Shown: positions 42,729 to 52,728 of the stretch, piece after piece
Layout of the letters: the number at the start of each line of letters is the position of its first letter
Numbering within the stretch: position 1 is the stretch's first letter
From: Actinoalloteichus caeruleus DSM 43889
GTDB lineage: Bacteria; Actinomycetota; Actinomycetes; Mycobacteriales; Pseudonocardiaceae
Direction: 5' to 3'
Assembly (NCBI RefSeq): GCF_000429185.2
Contig: NZ_AUBJ02000001.1
Span: 1,736,001-1,800,000 of the forward strand
DNA length: 64,000 bases
The notes under the pieces: model-generated
Told to the model about the DNA's origin: nothing
The model's input: the letters and a program-made list of their open reading frames with translations, nothing else
Databases searched by the model: none
Position numbers and translations under genes: made by a program

Positions 42729-45635
42729 TCAGCAGGCTCGGGTGCTCGGGTCGCCGGGGCCGGTGGAGACGGGGACGAGTGCGGCGGCGAGCCCGGAACG
42801 GCCGTCGACGGCCAGCTTGCGGTACACCCGGGTGAGGTGCTTCTCCACGGCGCGCACGCTCACGGTGAGGGTGTCGGCGATCTCCTTGTTCGTCCTGCCC
42901 TCGGCGGCCAGCACCGCCACCCGCAGTTCGGCCCTGGTGAGCACCAGGTCCACCCCCGACGCCCGGGAGCAGGCGGCCAGGTCGAACCGGAAACGGTCGG
43001 TGAGCCAGTCGATCCCTCGGTCGGCGGTCAGGTCGTGGCCCTCCCGCAACACCGGTTCCGCCGCCGGGTCGCCCGCCCGCAGCAGTGCCCTGCCGAGTTC
43101 CGCCAGGGTGCGGCCGAGTTCGAGGCGGTTCCCCGAACCGGCGAGCACCCGCCGGGACTCCCTGAGCAGTTCGATGCCCCTCCTGCCGTCGGTGACAGTC
43201 CCCAGCAACCGCAGCGCGGCGCCCAGCGTGGCGGGGGCACCCCACCGGACGGCGAGGTCGTACTCCTCGGCGGCCACCGCCCTGGCCGCCGCCGGGTCCC
43301 CCATCCGCAGGTGCAGGGAGGTGGCCCAGTGCCGCCACGGGCTGAGCGCCGGGTTGCGGCGCCCGGCGCGGGCCAGCAGCTGGCCGCACTCCTGGACGTG
43401 GTGGAGGGCTCCCGGCAGGTCCCCGGCGTGGGAGCGGAGGAACCCGCGCAGCGGCAGCAGCGCGTCGTGGTGGTAGGCCGCGCCCTCCGAACCGGTGGCG
43501 TGCCGCTCCAACCGGTCGAGCAGCCAGCGCGCCATGCGCGCGTCGCGGGGCAGCAACGCCGTCGGCACCAGCGCCGCCAGGCACAGCGGTAGGCCGTCCG
43601 GCCACTCCGACTCGGCGAGCGCGACCGCGTCCAGCCCGCACGTCCGGGCCCCGGTGACGTCGCCCGCTCCGAGCCGCACGCTGACCAGGCCGACCGACAC
43701 GAGGACGCGGGCGACGACGGAGTTCTGCCGCCGCGCCTGGTCGAGGGCGATGTCGAGCCAGGTGCCGACGTCCTCGGCGGCGTCGGCGGCCACCAGGGTG
43801 GGTGGCAGCAGCACCAGTCCGGTGTGGACATGCCGGGCGGCGGCGGGTTCGCCGGCGAGCACGGCCCGGCCGATCCGCCCCACGGCGTCGGAGGACAGCA
43901 GGAGTCCGCCGGTGGCCTGGTGCAGCAGCACCGACACCAGTTCCCGTTCGGCCGGGGTGCGGCCGCCTGGCACGACGTCGAGGTCGCGGAGCCGGTCGAG
44001 GACGGAGTCCTCGGTGTCGGGTGCCAGTCCGGCGCGGCGGACCCGGCACTCCACCCGCAGCGCGATCTCCGGGTCCTGCCCGGTCAGCGGTTCCCCTGAC
44101 CGCAGGTCCGCCTCGGCGCGGCCCAGCAGTTCGCGGACGGCGGGCGTCACCTCGTCGAGGAGTTCCGGGGCGAGTCGGGTGGCCGCGACCGCGCGTTCCC
44201 TGGGGTGGGGCAGCAGGGGGACGGCCTGGGTGAGGTGTCGTCGCGCGGCGGCCCGGTCGAACTCGCGTTCGGCGAGGGCGAGTTCCACCAGCAGCCGGGC
44301 GCGCACCACCCCGTCGTCCACGTCGAGCAGCAGCCGCCGCAGGTAGTCGGCCGCCTTTCTCGGCGCTCCCCGCCGGAGCGCGGTGTCCGCCGCCTCCCGC
44401 AGGACCCTGGTGGCCCAGGCGTGTTGGGGGGTGGTGACGGCGAGGAGGTGTTCGGCCACGCGTTCGGGGGGTCGGCCCCGCTGGTGCAGCAGGAGGGCAG
44501 CGGCCTGGCGCAGGCGTTCCCGTTCGGCGACGCCCATCGCGCGGTCGACGGCGGCGCTGGCGCAGGGGTGGCGGAAGGAGCAGGTGCCGTCGACGTGGAC
44601 CAGTCCCAGCTGGCCCAGGACGTGCAGCGAGCGGTCGCAGGTGAGTTGGTCGAGTCCGACGAGGTCGGCGACGAGTTCGGGGGTCGCCTCCTCGCCGAGC
44701 ACCAGCACCGCGCGGCCCACGTCCCGCACGGGCGCGACGACGGCGTCCAACCAGGTGGTCAGCCGGTCGCCGAGCAGCCCGGACCACGGGCTGTCCTCCG
44801 CCGTGAGCTGGTCGGCGGTGGCGGGTGCCCCCGAGGACGCGACCGCGTCGAGGATTCCGGTGAGGAACATCGGGTTGCCCCCCGACGCGGCGTGGGCCCG
44901 GGTGACGAACTCCTCCTCGACCGGTGCGCCGAAGCGGTCCCTGGCCAGGGTGCGGGCGGCGTCGACGCCCAGCGGTCGGGGCCGGAGGGTGCGGGTGGCG
45001 GCGGCGAGGACGTCCTGGACGTCGGGGCGTTCCGACCAGCAGCCGACGTCCCAGGCGGCGGCCACGACGGTCACCGGGACACCGGCCAACCGGCGGGCCA
45101 GGTAACCCAGCCAGCGCAGGGACTCGGTGTCGACCCACTGGAGGTCGTCGACGACGACCAGCAGCGGCCGTTCCGCCGCCAGGTTCGCGGCCAGCGCGCG
45201 CAGCGCCGGCCACAGCGTCGCCGGTGGGACGGGCTCGGGTGGGCCGGGGTCGGGTGGGCCGGGGTCGGCGTCGAGGAGCGGGGCGGCGGGGGCGGCGGCT
45301 CCGGCGAACCAGCGGGACCGGCGCTCCGGGTCGGCCGACCAGATGGCGGGTTCGAACAGTTGCCGGGTGACGCCGTGCGCGAACTCCCGTTCCAGCGGTG
45401 CCCCGCTGGCCAGCACCACCCGGGTGTCGGCGGTCTCCTCCAGCTGGTCGGCGACCGAGCGCAGCAGGGCGGTCCGGCCGATGCCGAGCGGGCCGACGAC
45501 GGCGGTCAGGGAACCGTGGCCGGCGTGGGCGGCGCGGACGGCGGCGCGGATCGCCGCGACCTCACCCTCGCGCTCGCACAGCCGCATCGCCTCTCGCCTC
45601 CCGCTGGACGATACGACGTGCCCGTCGGGGGTCAC
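42729..45635 (-). CDS. LAL-family (LuxR, large ATP-binding) transcriptional regulator
   Basis: A 968-residue regulator. N-terminal ATPase with Walker A GPLGIGRTALL (about residue 47) and Walker B PLLVVVDDLQWVDTESL; a long helical repeat region; C-terminal LuxR HTH (LTRAELRVAVLAAEGRTNKE, SVRAVEKHLTRVYRKL). GTG at 45635 overlaps the stop of the preceding LAL (GTGA); an alternative ATG lies at 45587. Last gene of a four-gene regulatory operon. LALs activate macrolide and polyene clusters, so pathway activation is likely. Confidence 0.92.
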   Translation of the reverse strand: MTPDGHVVSSSGRREAMRLCEREGEVAAIRAAVRAAHAGHGSLTAVVGPLGIGRTALLRSVADQLEETADTRVVLASGAPLEREFAHGVTRQLFEPAIWSADPERRSRWFAGAAAPAAPLLDADPGPPDPGPPEPVPPATLWPALRALAANLAAERPLLVVVDDLQWVDTESLRWLGYLARRLAGVPVTVVAAAWDVGCWSERPDVQDVLAAATRTLRPRPLGVDAARTLARDRFGAPVEEEFVTRAHAASGGNPMFLTGILDAVASSGAPATADQLTAEDSPWSGLLGDRLTTWLDAVVAPVRDVGRAVLVLGEEATPELVADLVGLDQLTCDRSLHVLGQLGLVHVDGTCSFRHPCASAAVDRAMGVAERERLRQAAALLLHQRGRPPERVAEHLLAVTTPQHAWATRVLREAADTALRRGAPRKAADYLRRLLLDVDDGVVRARLLVELALAEREFDRAAARRHLTQAVPLLPHPRERAVAATRLAPELLDEVTPAVRELLGRAEADLRSGEPLTGQDPEIALRVECRVRRAGLAPDTEDSVLDRLRDLDVVPGGRTPAERELVSVLLHQATGGLLLSSDAVGRIGRAVLAGEPAAARHVHTGLVLLPPTLVAADAAEDVGTWLDIALDQARRQNSVVARVLVSVGLVSVRLGAGDVTGARTCGLDAVALAESEWPDGLPLCLAALVPTALLPRDARMARWLLDRLERHATGSEGAAYHHDALLPLRGFLRSHAGDLPGALHHVQECGQLLARAGRRNPALSPWRHWATSLHLRMGDPAAARAVAAEEYDLAVRWGAPATLGAALRLLGTVTDGRRGIELLRESRRVLAGSGNRLELGRTLAELGRALLRAGDPAAEPVLREGHDLTADRGIDWLTDRFRFDLAACSRASGVDLVLTRAELRVAVLAAEGRTNKEIADTLTVSVRAVEKHLTRVYRKLAVDGRSGLAAALVPVSTGPGDPSTRAC

Positions 45636-48153
45636 CGCACGTCCTCCCGCCCCGGTTCCCCCGAGCGGCGACCGAGTGGGTACCCGGGTTCGACGAGGTC
45701 ACGGCGTCGCGTGCGGTGCAGCGTCGACCACGCCCGTGCGGCGAGCTCCTCGGTGCGCCGCAGCGGCGCCGGCGCTCCCCACCTGCCGGCCAGCTCCCGT
45801 TCCTCGTCGAAGAGCCGGGTGGCCTGCGCGACGTCGCCGGTGGCCAGGCAGGCGGTGGCGGTGTGTCCGCGCCACGGCAGCAGCGCCGGGTTGGGTTCCT
45901 GGCGGGCCAACAGCCGCCAGCCGCACTGGCGGAGGTCGGCGAGCGCCTTCCCCGGCTCGCCGAGGGCGAGGCTGAGCCGACCTCGGGTGTAGAGCACCCT
46001 GGCTCCGATCTCCCCGCCGATCGTTACGTCGGGGGGACAGGTGCGGAGCGCCCGCTCCGCGTCGGCCACGTCACCCACGTCGAGGTGGTGGAGGGCCCGC
46101 ACCGAGGCCACCTGGGCGGCGAGGCTCCTCGACCGTCGCACGGCCGGCAGGGCGTCGCTGATCAGGGCCAGCGTCCGGTCGACCTCGGCGGGCAGTGCGG
46201 CGCGCAGCGCGGTTCCGGCTCGGACGGTCAGCACCCGGGCGACCACCCAGGACGGGGCCTGGCGGCGGGCCTCGGCCAGGACGGTGTCGATGGCGTCGAG
46301 GGCCTCCTCGTCCCGGCCCGCGAGGGACAGCGCGCGGGCGGCGGCCAACCGGGGGCGGTCAGGGCGGCGGTGAGGGGTGCGCTGGTGGCCGGCTGCCCGT
46401 CGGGGGACAGTGCCCTGCGGGCGAGGTCCACCGTCCTGGTCAGGTCCACTCCGGCCACGGCGAGGGCGTGGGCGAGCGCCGCGCTCCGCGCGGGGTCGCC
46501 GGGGTCCGGTGGCAGCGGGGGTGGGGCGAGCTCGACGAGCCCGCCGGGTTCACCGCGTTGGGTGGCGTGGGCGAGCTGGCACAACGCCGTGAACGGCGCG
46601 TGGATCTCCTCGGGGGTGGTGTCGGCGTGGTGGGCGTCGGCGAGCGCGGACAGCTGCCAGTAGGCGGTGCGTCCGCGTCCCCCGGCCAGCAGCAGGTCGG
46701 CCGCGCGCAGGGTCGCCTCGCCGGGGGCTCGTCCACCGCCGGCGTCGGCGAGGACGTCGGCGAGGTAGCGCTCTCCCGTGTCCGCCGTGGCGCTGACCGC
46801 CGCCCGTTCGATCAGGGTGTTGACCCGCGTCGTCGGGGCCAGGGGTTCCCGCAGCGCCCGGTCGAGGTAGCGGGCGGCGTCGTCGGGGTGGCCGGTCGCG
46901 CGGGCCTGGTGGGCGGCGCGTCGCAGCACCCCGACGGCCCAGCCCCCGCCGCCGGATGGGGCGCGCATCAGGAGTTCGGCGACGTCGACGTCGTCCACGG
47001 CGGACCGGTGGCCGAGGTCGGCGGCCCGCGCGTACAGGTCCTCCCGGTCGTGGGTGGGCATCTCGGCGAGCACGCGGTCGCGGACGATCGGTCCGACCAC
47101 GTCGGGGCGGTCGTCGGGGCCGCCGCGCCCCCGGACGAGGCCCATTCCGGCGAGCCGGTCGAGGACGACGCGCTCGGAGACGTCGCGGAGGCCGGCGAGT
47201 GCGGCGACGAGCCGGAACGGCAGGCGGCCCCCGGTGGCGGCGAGCGCGCGGAGCAGTCCCGCCGGTTCGGCCTCCAGGGTCGCGGCGAGCCGGGTGACGC
47301 GGTCGCCGTGGGCGGCCGCGACGACACGCCACACGTCGGTGGCCGCGAGGTCCTCCGGGGGGACGCTGGCGGATCCGAGGTGGCGGCGGAGGACGTCGAG
47401 CAACCAGGGGTTGCCGCCGGTGGCGTCGGTCGCCGCCCGCGCGAGCGTCTCGGGCGCGGGCGCACCGGCCCGCCCGAGGGCGGTCCGGACGCTCTCGGGG
47501 GTCAGCGGACCCACGGCGAGCAGGTGTGGCGCGGTGACCCGGTCCGGGCCGTGCGGCGCGCCCTCGGCGCGGGGGGACAGCGGCACGGCTCCGGTGTCGC
47601 CGGCGAGCAGCAGTGCCAGTGGGACGTCCCGCAGGCGCCTGCGGAGCGCGCCGAGCCAGCCCACCGACCACCGGTCGGCCCAGTGGGCGTCGTCCACCAC
47701 GACCAGCAGGGGTTGTTGGCGTGCGACGGAGAGGAAGTCCCGGCACAGCAGCGGGACGAGTTCGGCGTCGCGGTCGGGGTCGGTCCACACCGGCGAGGTC
47801 CACAGGGAACTGCCGGGTGGGGTGAGCGCGCCGAGCAGTTGGGAGGTGATGCCGTGCCGGAGCCGGGTCTCGGCGGGTGTCCCCCTGGCGAGCACGACCC
47901 TGGCGCCGCGCCGTTCGGCGGCGGCGGCCGCGTGCAGCAGCAGCGCGGAGCGCCCGCTGCCGGGGGTTCCCTCGACGACCCCGACCGACGGGGTGGAGGC
48001 GAGGAGTTGGGAGACGATCCGGCGCAGGATCGCCAGTTGGGGGGCGCGGTCGAGCAGGTGCGCCCTGGCGGCCTGGTCCTGCCAGTGGCGCCGTCCGGTG
48101 AGCACGGACGCGGCGGAGGTCGCCGGCGGCGCGGCGGGCTGGTCTGGGTTCAT
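45632..48153 (-). CDS. LAL-type ATPase regulator lacking the C-terminal LuxR HTH
   Basis: About 840 residues if one base is restored in the G5 run at 46351-46355, where the frame shifts (TAALTAP to RLAAARALSLAG). N-terminal ATPase: EGTPGSGRSALLLH (Walker A) and PLLVVVDDAHWAD (Walker B); then TPR-like repeats. The protein stops about 40 residues after the RWGAP segment that, in both sister LALs, is followed by some 100 more residues including the HTH. So no DNA-binding domain is encoded. ATG at 48153 overlaps the upstream stop (ATGA). It may act through the neighbouring LALs or have lost direct function. Confidence 0.85.
46351..46355. other. Apparent 1-base deletion at G5 run in the middle LAL gene
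   Basis: Reading frames before and after this run both encode LAL-like helical repeats; one extra G restores a single frame with no stop. Confidence 0.7.
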
Positions 48154-50930
48154 CGGTGTTGGCCGGTCGGGTCGGGTTCGGGGAGGACGGCGCGCAGCGC
48201 GGCCCGCCCTGGCACGTCGAGCTTGCGGTAGGTGTTGGTGAGGTGCACCTCGACGGTCCGGACCGTCACGAACAGCGCGTCGGCGATCTCGCGGTTGGTG
48301 TGGCCGGCGGAGGCCAGGGCGGCGACCCGCCGTTCGGCGCCGGTGAGGAGGTCCACGGCGGCGGGTCCGGTGGAGCGCCGGCGGCCGCCGGCGGCGGCGT
48401 GGCGGCGGCTCGCGGCGAGGAACAGCGCCTGGGACCCGCACTGGGTGGACAGGTCGAGGGCGGCGCGCAGGTGTTCGCGGGCCTGCCGGTTCCGGCCGAC
48501 CCGCAGCAGCGCCTCCCCCAGCCGGAAGCGGGCGTTGGCCAGGCACAGCCGCGCCGGGGAGGTGGCGAGCAGGTCCACCGCGTCGGACAGCAGGGCCACC
48601 GCGCGGCGCCCGGACTCGGCCAGTCCGAGGGCGGTCAGCCCGAGGCCGATGGCGCGGGGCGCGCCCCAGCGCAGGGCCCGCTCGTGCTGCCGGTGGGCCA
48701 GTTCACCGGCCTCGGTGCGCCGGCCGAGTTCGACGAGGATCGCGGTGGCGTCCACCCACCAGGTCGCGAACAGGGGGTTGGTGATGCCGGTCCGGTCGAG
48801 GTGGTCGCCGCAGCGCCGCAGGTGGTGCAGGGCGCCTTCGGTGTCGCCGCTCTGCCAGCGGGCTCGTCCCCGGGCCAGCAGGTGGTAGGGGTGGTTCCAC
48901 ACGACCCGGTCGGCCCCGGGGCGGCGGGCGAGCAGCAGCGCGCGTTCGGCTCCGGGGAGGTCGCCGTGGGCGACGAGGGTCACGGCGAGCATGGTGTTCG
49001 GCCAGGCGGCCCTGGTGCGCCGGGGGTTGCGGGCGGCCGCCTCGGCCGCGTCGCGGGCGTCGGCGACGGCGTCCCGGACGCGTCCGGCGGCGAAGAGCAC
49101 GTGGGCCCGGTTGGCGAGGGCGACGCTGAGGGTTCCGGAGTGGGTCCGTCTGCGGGCGGGGTCGGTGAGCCGGTCGAGCACGGTCAGCGCGGTGGGCAGC
49201 TCGTCGGCGAGGTGCAGGGCGAAGGTGGCGCTGACCAGTGCCCAGTCCCCGGTGCCCTCGGGGACCCGCACGGCCCGTTCGGCGAGGTCGAGGCTGCGCG
49301 GCAGGTCGGTTCCCCCGCCCGCGTCGAGGGCGGCCAGGACTCCCAGGAGCTGGCGTTCCCCGGGGGTGCGCCCCGGCGGGGCGGGGATGCTCCGGGCCAG
49401 TGCCCGGGTCTCCGCCAGGGTGCTGGCCTCCTGGATGCCGGTGAGCAGGAGGGTGGACTCCACCTGGGCGCGCAGCTCCCGGTCGGTGGGTCCCGGGTTG
49501 TCGCCCACCGCGGCGATGAGTTCGGCTCGTGCGTCGGCGAGCACCCGGGTCCCCTCCGGGGCGCGTTGCGCGCTGACGGCCGTCAGTCCTACCTGGACGG
49601 CGAGGCTGGCGCGGTCCCGCGCCCCGGTGGTTCCGGCGAGGGCGGGGGCGAGGTGGGCGAGGGCGGCGGCGGGGTCCACCTGGGCCAGCGGGCGGGCCAG
49701 CTCGATGCGCAGTTGCACCGGTGGGGTGAGCGGCCCGCCGGCGGCCAGCACCCTGGCGAGGTAGCTGGCGGCGTCCTCGGGGGCGCCGCGGCGGCGGGCC
49801 GCGTCGGCGGCCTCCCGGAACACCCCGGTCATCCACGGTTCGAGGGGGCCGTTCCGTTCGAGCAGTCGCAGGGCGACCTCCTCGGCGGGGCGGCCGGCGT
49901 CGTTGAGCAGGCGGGCGGCCCGGTCCCGCAGGCGTGGCAGTTCGTCGGCGGGGTGCGCGGTCAACACGGCCAGCCGGCCGGTGGTGTGGGTGAACCGGCC
50001 GCCGGTGACGAGCCCGGCCCGCGCCAGTGCGGTCATGGCATGGCTGGCGACGTGTTCCGGGACGCCGGCGAGCGCGGCCACCAGCCCGATCCCGGGGGTG
50101 GCCCCGGGTCCGGGGTCCTCCAGCACGGCCAGGGCCCTCGCGACCACCCGGACGTGGTCGGGCAGGGTGTCGAGGCGGATCAGGGCTGATCGCCGACGGA
50201 CCTCGGCTCCCAGCTCGGTCACCCGGTGCGCGTCGCGGTCGTCCGGGGTGATCCCGGCCGTGTGGAGTTCGTCGAGCAGCCGCCGCAGCAGTGCCGGGTT
50301 GCCTCCGGTGAGGTCGTGGCAGCGGCGCACGAAGCTCGGGGTGCCGGGGCCGTCGAACGCCTCGCGGACCAGTTCGGCCACGGCGGGTTCGGTCAGCGGT
50401 GGGAGGGGCAGGCCAGCGGCGCCGGGGCCGCGCAGCAGGCGGGTGAGCACCGGGTCGGCCGGGGCGCGGACGGCGTCGTGCCAGCCGAGGACGACCAGCA
50501 GCGGTCCCCGGGTGGTCCGCCGGAGGAGGAAGTCCAGCCAGCGCAGCGACGCGGCATCGCACCACTGGGCGTCGTCGATGACGAGGGCGAGCGGGCGGTG
50601 GCGCATCAGCTGGCTGACCCGCCGGTAGGGGGCGTGCAGGGCCTCGTGGGTGTCGTCGCCGGCGTCGGCGGGCCCCGGGTGGTGTCCGAGGGGGGCGAGC
50701 AGCGCGTGGACGGTGCCGCGGTGGCGGGTGGCGGAGGAGGGTCGGCAGGCCGCCCGGAGGACGGTGAAGTCGGCGGCGAGTCGCCGGCGGAGGGTGTCGA
50801 GGACGACGGTGCGGCCGGTGCCGGCGGCTCCCGTGACGACGACGAGCCGGGCCAGGCCGGCGCGGACGTGGTCGGTGTGGGCGGCGAGCTGGTCGAACTC
50901 CCGCTCGCGCCCGACGATCACCGGACCCAT
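48150..50930 (-). CDS. LAL-family transcriptional regulator
   Basis: A 926-residue LAL protein. Start ATG at 50930 (MGPVIVGREREFDQLAAH, the typical LAL opening) lies inside the last codons of the PAS-LuxR gene. Walker A VTGAAGTGRTVVLD, Walker B LALVIDDAQWCDAASL, central helical repeats, and a C-terminal LuxR HTH (LTGAERRVAALASAGHTNRE, VRTVEVHLTNTYRKLDV). The overlap at both ends shows it is translated as part of the four-gene regulator operon. Likely pathway activator. Confidence 0.93.
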   Translation of the reverse strand: MGPVIVGREREFDQLAAHTDHVRAGLARLVVVTGAAGTGRTVVLDTLRRRLAADFTVLRAACRPSSATRHRGTVHALLAPLGHHPGPADAGDDTHEALHAPYRRVSQLMRHRPLALVIDDAQWCDAASLRWLDFLLRRTTRGPLLVVLGWHDAVRAPADPVLTRLLRGPGAAGLPLPPLTEPAVAELVREAFDGPGTPSFVRRCHDLTGGNPALLRRLLDELHTAGITPDDRDAHRVTELGAEVRRRSALIRLDTLPDHVRVVARALAVLEDPGPGATPGIGLVAALAGVPEHVASHAMTALARAGLVTGGRFTHTTGRLAVLTAHPADELPRLRDRAARLLNDAGRPAEEVALRLLERNGPLEPWMTGVFREAADAARRRGAPEDAASYLARVLAAGGPLTPPVQLRIELARPLAQVDPAAALAHLAPALAGTTGARDRASLAVQVGLTAVSAQRAPEGTRVLADARAELIAAVGDNPGPTDRELRAQVESTLLLTGIQEASTLAETRALARSIPAPPGRTPGERQLLGVLAALDAGGGTDLPRSLDLAERAVRVPEGTGDWALVSATFALHLADELPTALTVLDRLTDPARRRTHSGTLSVALANRAHVLFAAGRVRDAVADARDAAEAAARNPRRTRAAWPNTMLAVTLVAHGDLPGAERALLLARRPGADRVVWNHPYHLLARGRARWQSGDTEGALHHLRRCGDHLDRTGITNPLFATWWVDATAILVELGRRTEAGELAHRQHERALRWGAPRAIGLGLTALGLAESGRRAVALLSDAVDLLATSPARLCLANARFRLGEALLRVGRNRQAREHLRAALDLSTQCGSQALFLAASRRHAAAGGRRRSTGPAAVDLLTGAERRVAALASAGHTNREIADALFVTVRTVEVHLTNTYRKLDVPGRAALRAVLPEPDPTGQHR

Positions 50931-51625
50931 TCCGGGGCGACTCGGGGTGGCCAGGCTCCCGGGCGCAACATGCCGAGGCTGTAGGCCTTGGAGACCAGCG
51001 CCGGCCGGTTGGGCACGTCCAGCTTCCGCATCAGGGTGCGGACGTGGTAGTCGACGCCCTGCCGGCTGAGGTAGAGGTGGGCCGACATCCACGCCGTGGA
51101 CTGGCCGGCGGCGACGGCCTCGAGCACGCGGCTGCCGGCGCGGCTGAGCCGCGGTTCCCCCCGTCCGCCGGGCCGCTCGCCCCGTTCCGGGGTGAACACG
51201 ACGACGAGCATGCGGGGTTGGTCGTCGGCCCCGCACAGGGCGGTGCCGGTGAGGTGGCCGGGGACGAGGGCGCCGTCGGCGCGGCGGATCAGCACGTTCT
51301 CGGTGAAGCGGGTGGCGCTGCCGTCGGCGAGGTGTTCGGCGCGGCGGCGGATGTCGACGGCGAAGCCGGGCTCGACGAGGGCGGCGATGTCGTGGCCCCG
51401 CACCTGGCCGGGAGGTCGTCGCACCACCTGGGAGAACTCGTGGCTGACGCCGAGCACCCGCAGGGTGAGGTCGGACCAGGCGATGCAGAGGGTGGAGGAT
51501 TCCAGGAGGGTGTGGAAGAGGCCGGGGGGAACGTCGGTGCGGTCGGGCGGCGGGTCCACCTCGGGGTGGGTGCCGGTGGCGTCCAGCTCGGCCAGGTCCG
51601 GGGTGCGGACATCGGTCTCGGACAC
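50918..51625 (-). CDS. PAS-LuxR transcriptional regulator (PimM-like)
   Basis: A 235-residue regulator with an N-terminal PAS fold (about 35-140: LLESSTLCIAWSDLTLRVLG, ENVLIRRADGALVPGHLTG) and a C-terminal LuxR HTH (LSRAGSRVLEAVAAGQSTA, LSRQGVDYHVRTLMRKLDVP). GTG at 51625 follows AAGGAGG by five bases; an upstream in-frame start at 51649 is less likely. This architecture is that of PimM/AmphRIV/NysRIV, activators of polyene macrolide pathways, and here it heads an operon with three LALs. It is the best candidate for the direct activator of the PKS promoters. Confidence 0.92.
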   Translation of the reverse strand: MSETDVRTPDLAELDATGTHPEVDPPPDRTDVPPGLFHTLLESSTLCIAWSDLTLRVLGVSHEFSQVVRRPPGQVRGHDIAALVEPGFAVDIRRRAEHLADGSATRFTENVLIRRADGALVPGHLTGTALCGADDQPRMLVVVFTPERGERPGGRGEPRLSRAGSRVLEAVAAGQSTAWMSAHLYLSRQGVDYHVRTLMRKLDVPNRPALVSKAYSLGMLRPGAWPPRVAPEWVR

Positions 51626-51957
51626 ACTGCCTCCTTTTCCCGCCAGCACGCGAACCCGCGATTCCCCCTCGCCGTCGGAGCTTCACGAGCCGGGGTCAGG
51701 GAGTCGGAACGGGCTCCAAGATCACCGGTGATCGTTGCGCCGATCCTATGAAGCGATCACGGAGAGCGGCAACGCGAGCACGTTCCCGTTGCCTAACCTT
51801 GTGGTCCCGTCCCCCTTTGGTTCGGTCCTCAACCACCTGCTCCCGCATTCGTACGGGCCCCAACGGAGCAATGCCGGACTCCGAACGGAGCAACTGGTTC
51901 TGGGAGATGGCCGTACCCGCGCCGTCGCGGCCCGCCGAGCGCCGCGCCGTGAGCCGC
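51626..51957. promoter_or_regulatory. Promoter region of the regulator operon, with palindrome 51720-51733
   Basis: About 330 non-coding bases upstream of the PAS-LuxR gene. GATCACCGGTGATC at 51720-51733 is a perfect 14-bp palindrome, 95 bases before the start codon: a candidate autoregulatory or signal-receptor site. Base composition around 51740-51830 is relatively AT-rich, as expected for a promoter. Confidence 0.5.
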
Positions 51958-52728
51958 TCATCTGAGCAGCGCGGCGGTCTCCTGGAGGACGGGGAGGGTG
52001 TCGAGGGGGCTCGGCGCCCCGGAGGCGAGGACCGCCCGGACCGCCTCCCACAGGCCGCGACGGTCGTTGACCTCGGGCAGCGCGTCGCACCGGACACCGG
52101 CGGGGTCGTGCCGGACCAGGGTCGAGCGGGGGCCGAGGGTCACCGACCAGCGCACGGCGGACCCGACGGCGTCGAGCACGAGCACCGGCCCGTCCCCGTC
52201 GACGCCGCCGGTGAGCAGGACGTCGTGGTCCGCCCGGTGGGACACCAGGGAGTACCCGTCGGGTCGGAGTTCGACGGGTGCCAGCGCGCCGAGGCCCGGG
52301 ACCAGCCCGCGCGCCACGGCGAGCTGGGTCGCCAGGGCCGTGTGCGCATCGCCTGCCGGGAGGCGGATGTCGAGGTCGAGCAGTTCCGCACCGGCCAGCG
52401 GGAGCCGACCGCCCGGAGCACGGGCGGCCCAGCCCGGGAGGGTGGGCCGGGGAGCGTCGAGCACGCAGCGCACCGACCTGGCCGTCAGGCCCTCGACGAG
52501 GGGCAGGACGGCGGCGACGGGCCGGGAGAGGACGACCACACGGGTGCGGTCGGAGCGCTCCCGGAGCCGGTCGGACCAGCCGGGGACGCCGCAGTCGACC
52601 AGCAGGACCTCGGCCCCGGCCGGTCCCGCCACCACCCGGAACGCGCCACCGAGGCCGGCCAGGGCCCGCCGGTGCCACTCGTCCGCGCCAGGGTCGCCGC
52701 CCAGCGCCACCGTGACCGGGCCGGTCAC
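51958..52728 (-). CDS. Degenerate Gfo/Idh-like protein
   Basis: 256 residues; not firmly recognised. The start resembles a broken dinucleotide fold (VTVALGGDPGADEWHRRAL) without the GxGxxG motif, there is no EKP loop, and the C-terminal stretch (PSPLDTLPVLQETAALL) resembles the end of Gfo/Idh proteins. GTG at 52728 overlaps the stop of a canonical Gfo/Idh gene (GTGA). It could be a non-catalytic partner subunit of that dehydrogenase, or a diverged duplicate. It is the last gene of the sugar operon. Confidence 0.5.
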   Translation of the reverse strand: MTGPVTVALGGDPGADEWHRRALAGLGGAFRVVAGPAGAEVLLVDCGVPGWSDRLRERSDRTRVVVLSRPVAAVLPLVEGLTARSVRCVLDAPRPTLPGWAARAPGGRLPLAGAELLDLDIRLPAGDAHTALATQLAVARGLVPGLGALAPVELRPDGYSLVSHRADHDVLLTGGVDGDGPVLVLDAVGSAVRWSVTLGPRSTLVRHDPAGVRCDALPEVNDRRGLWEAVRAVLASGAPSPLDTLPVLQETAALLR

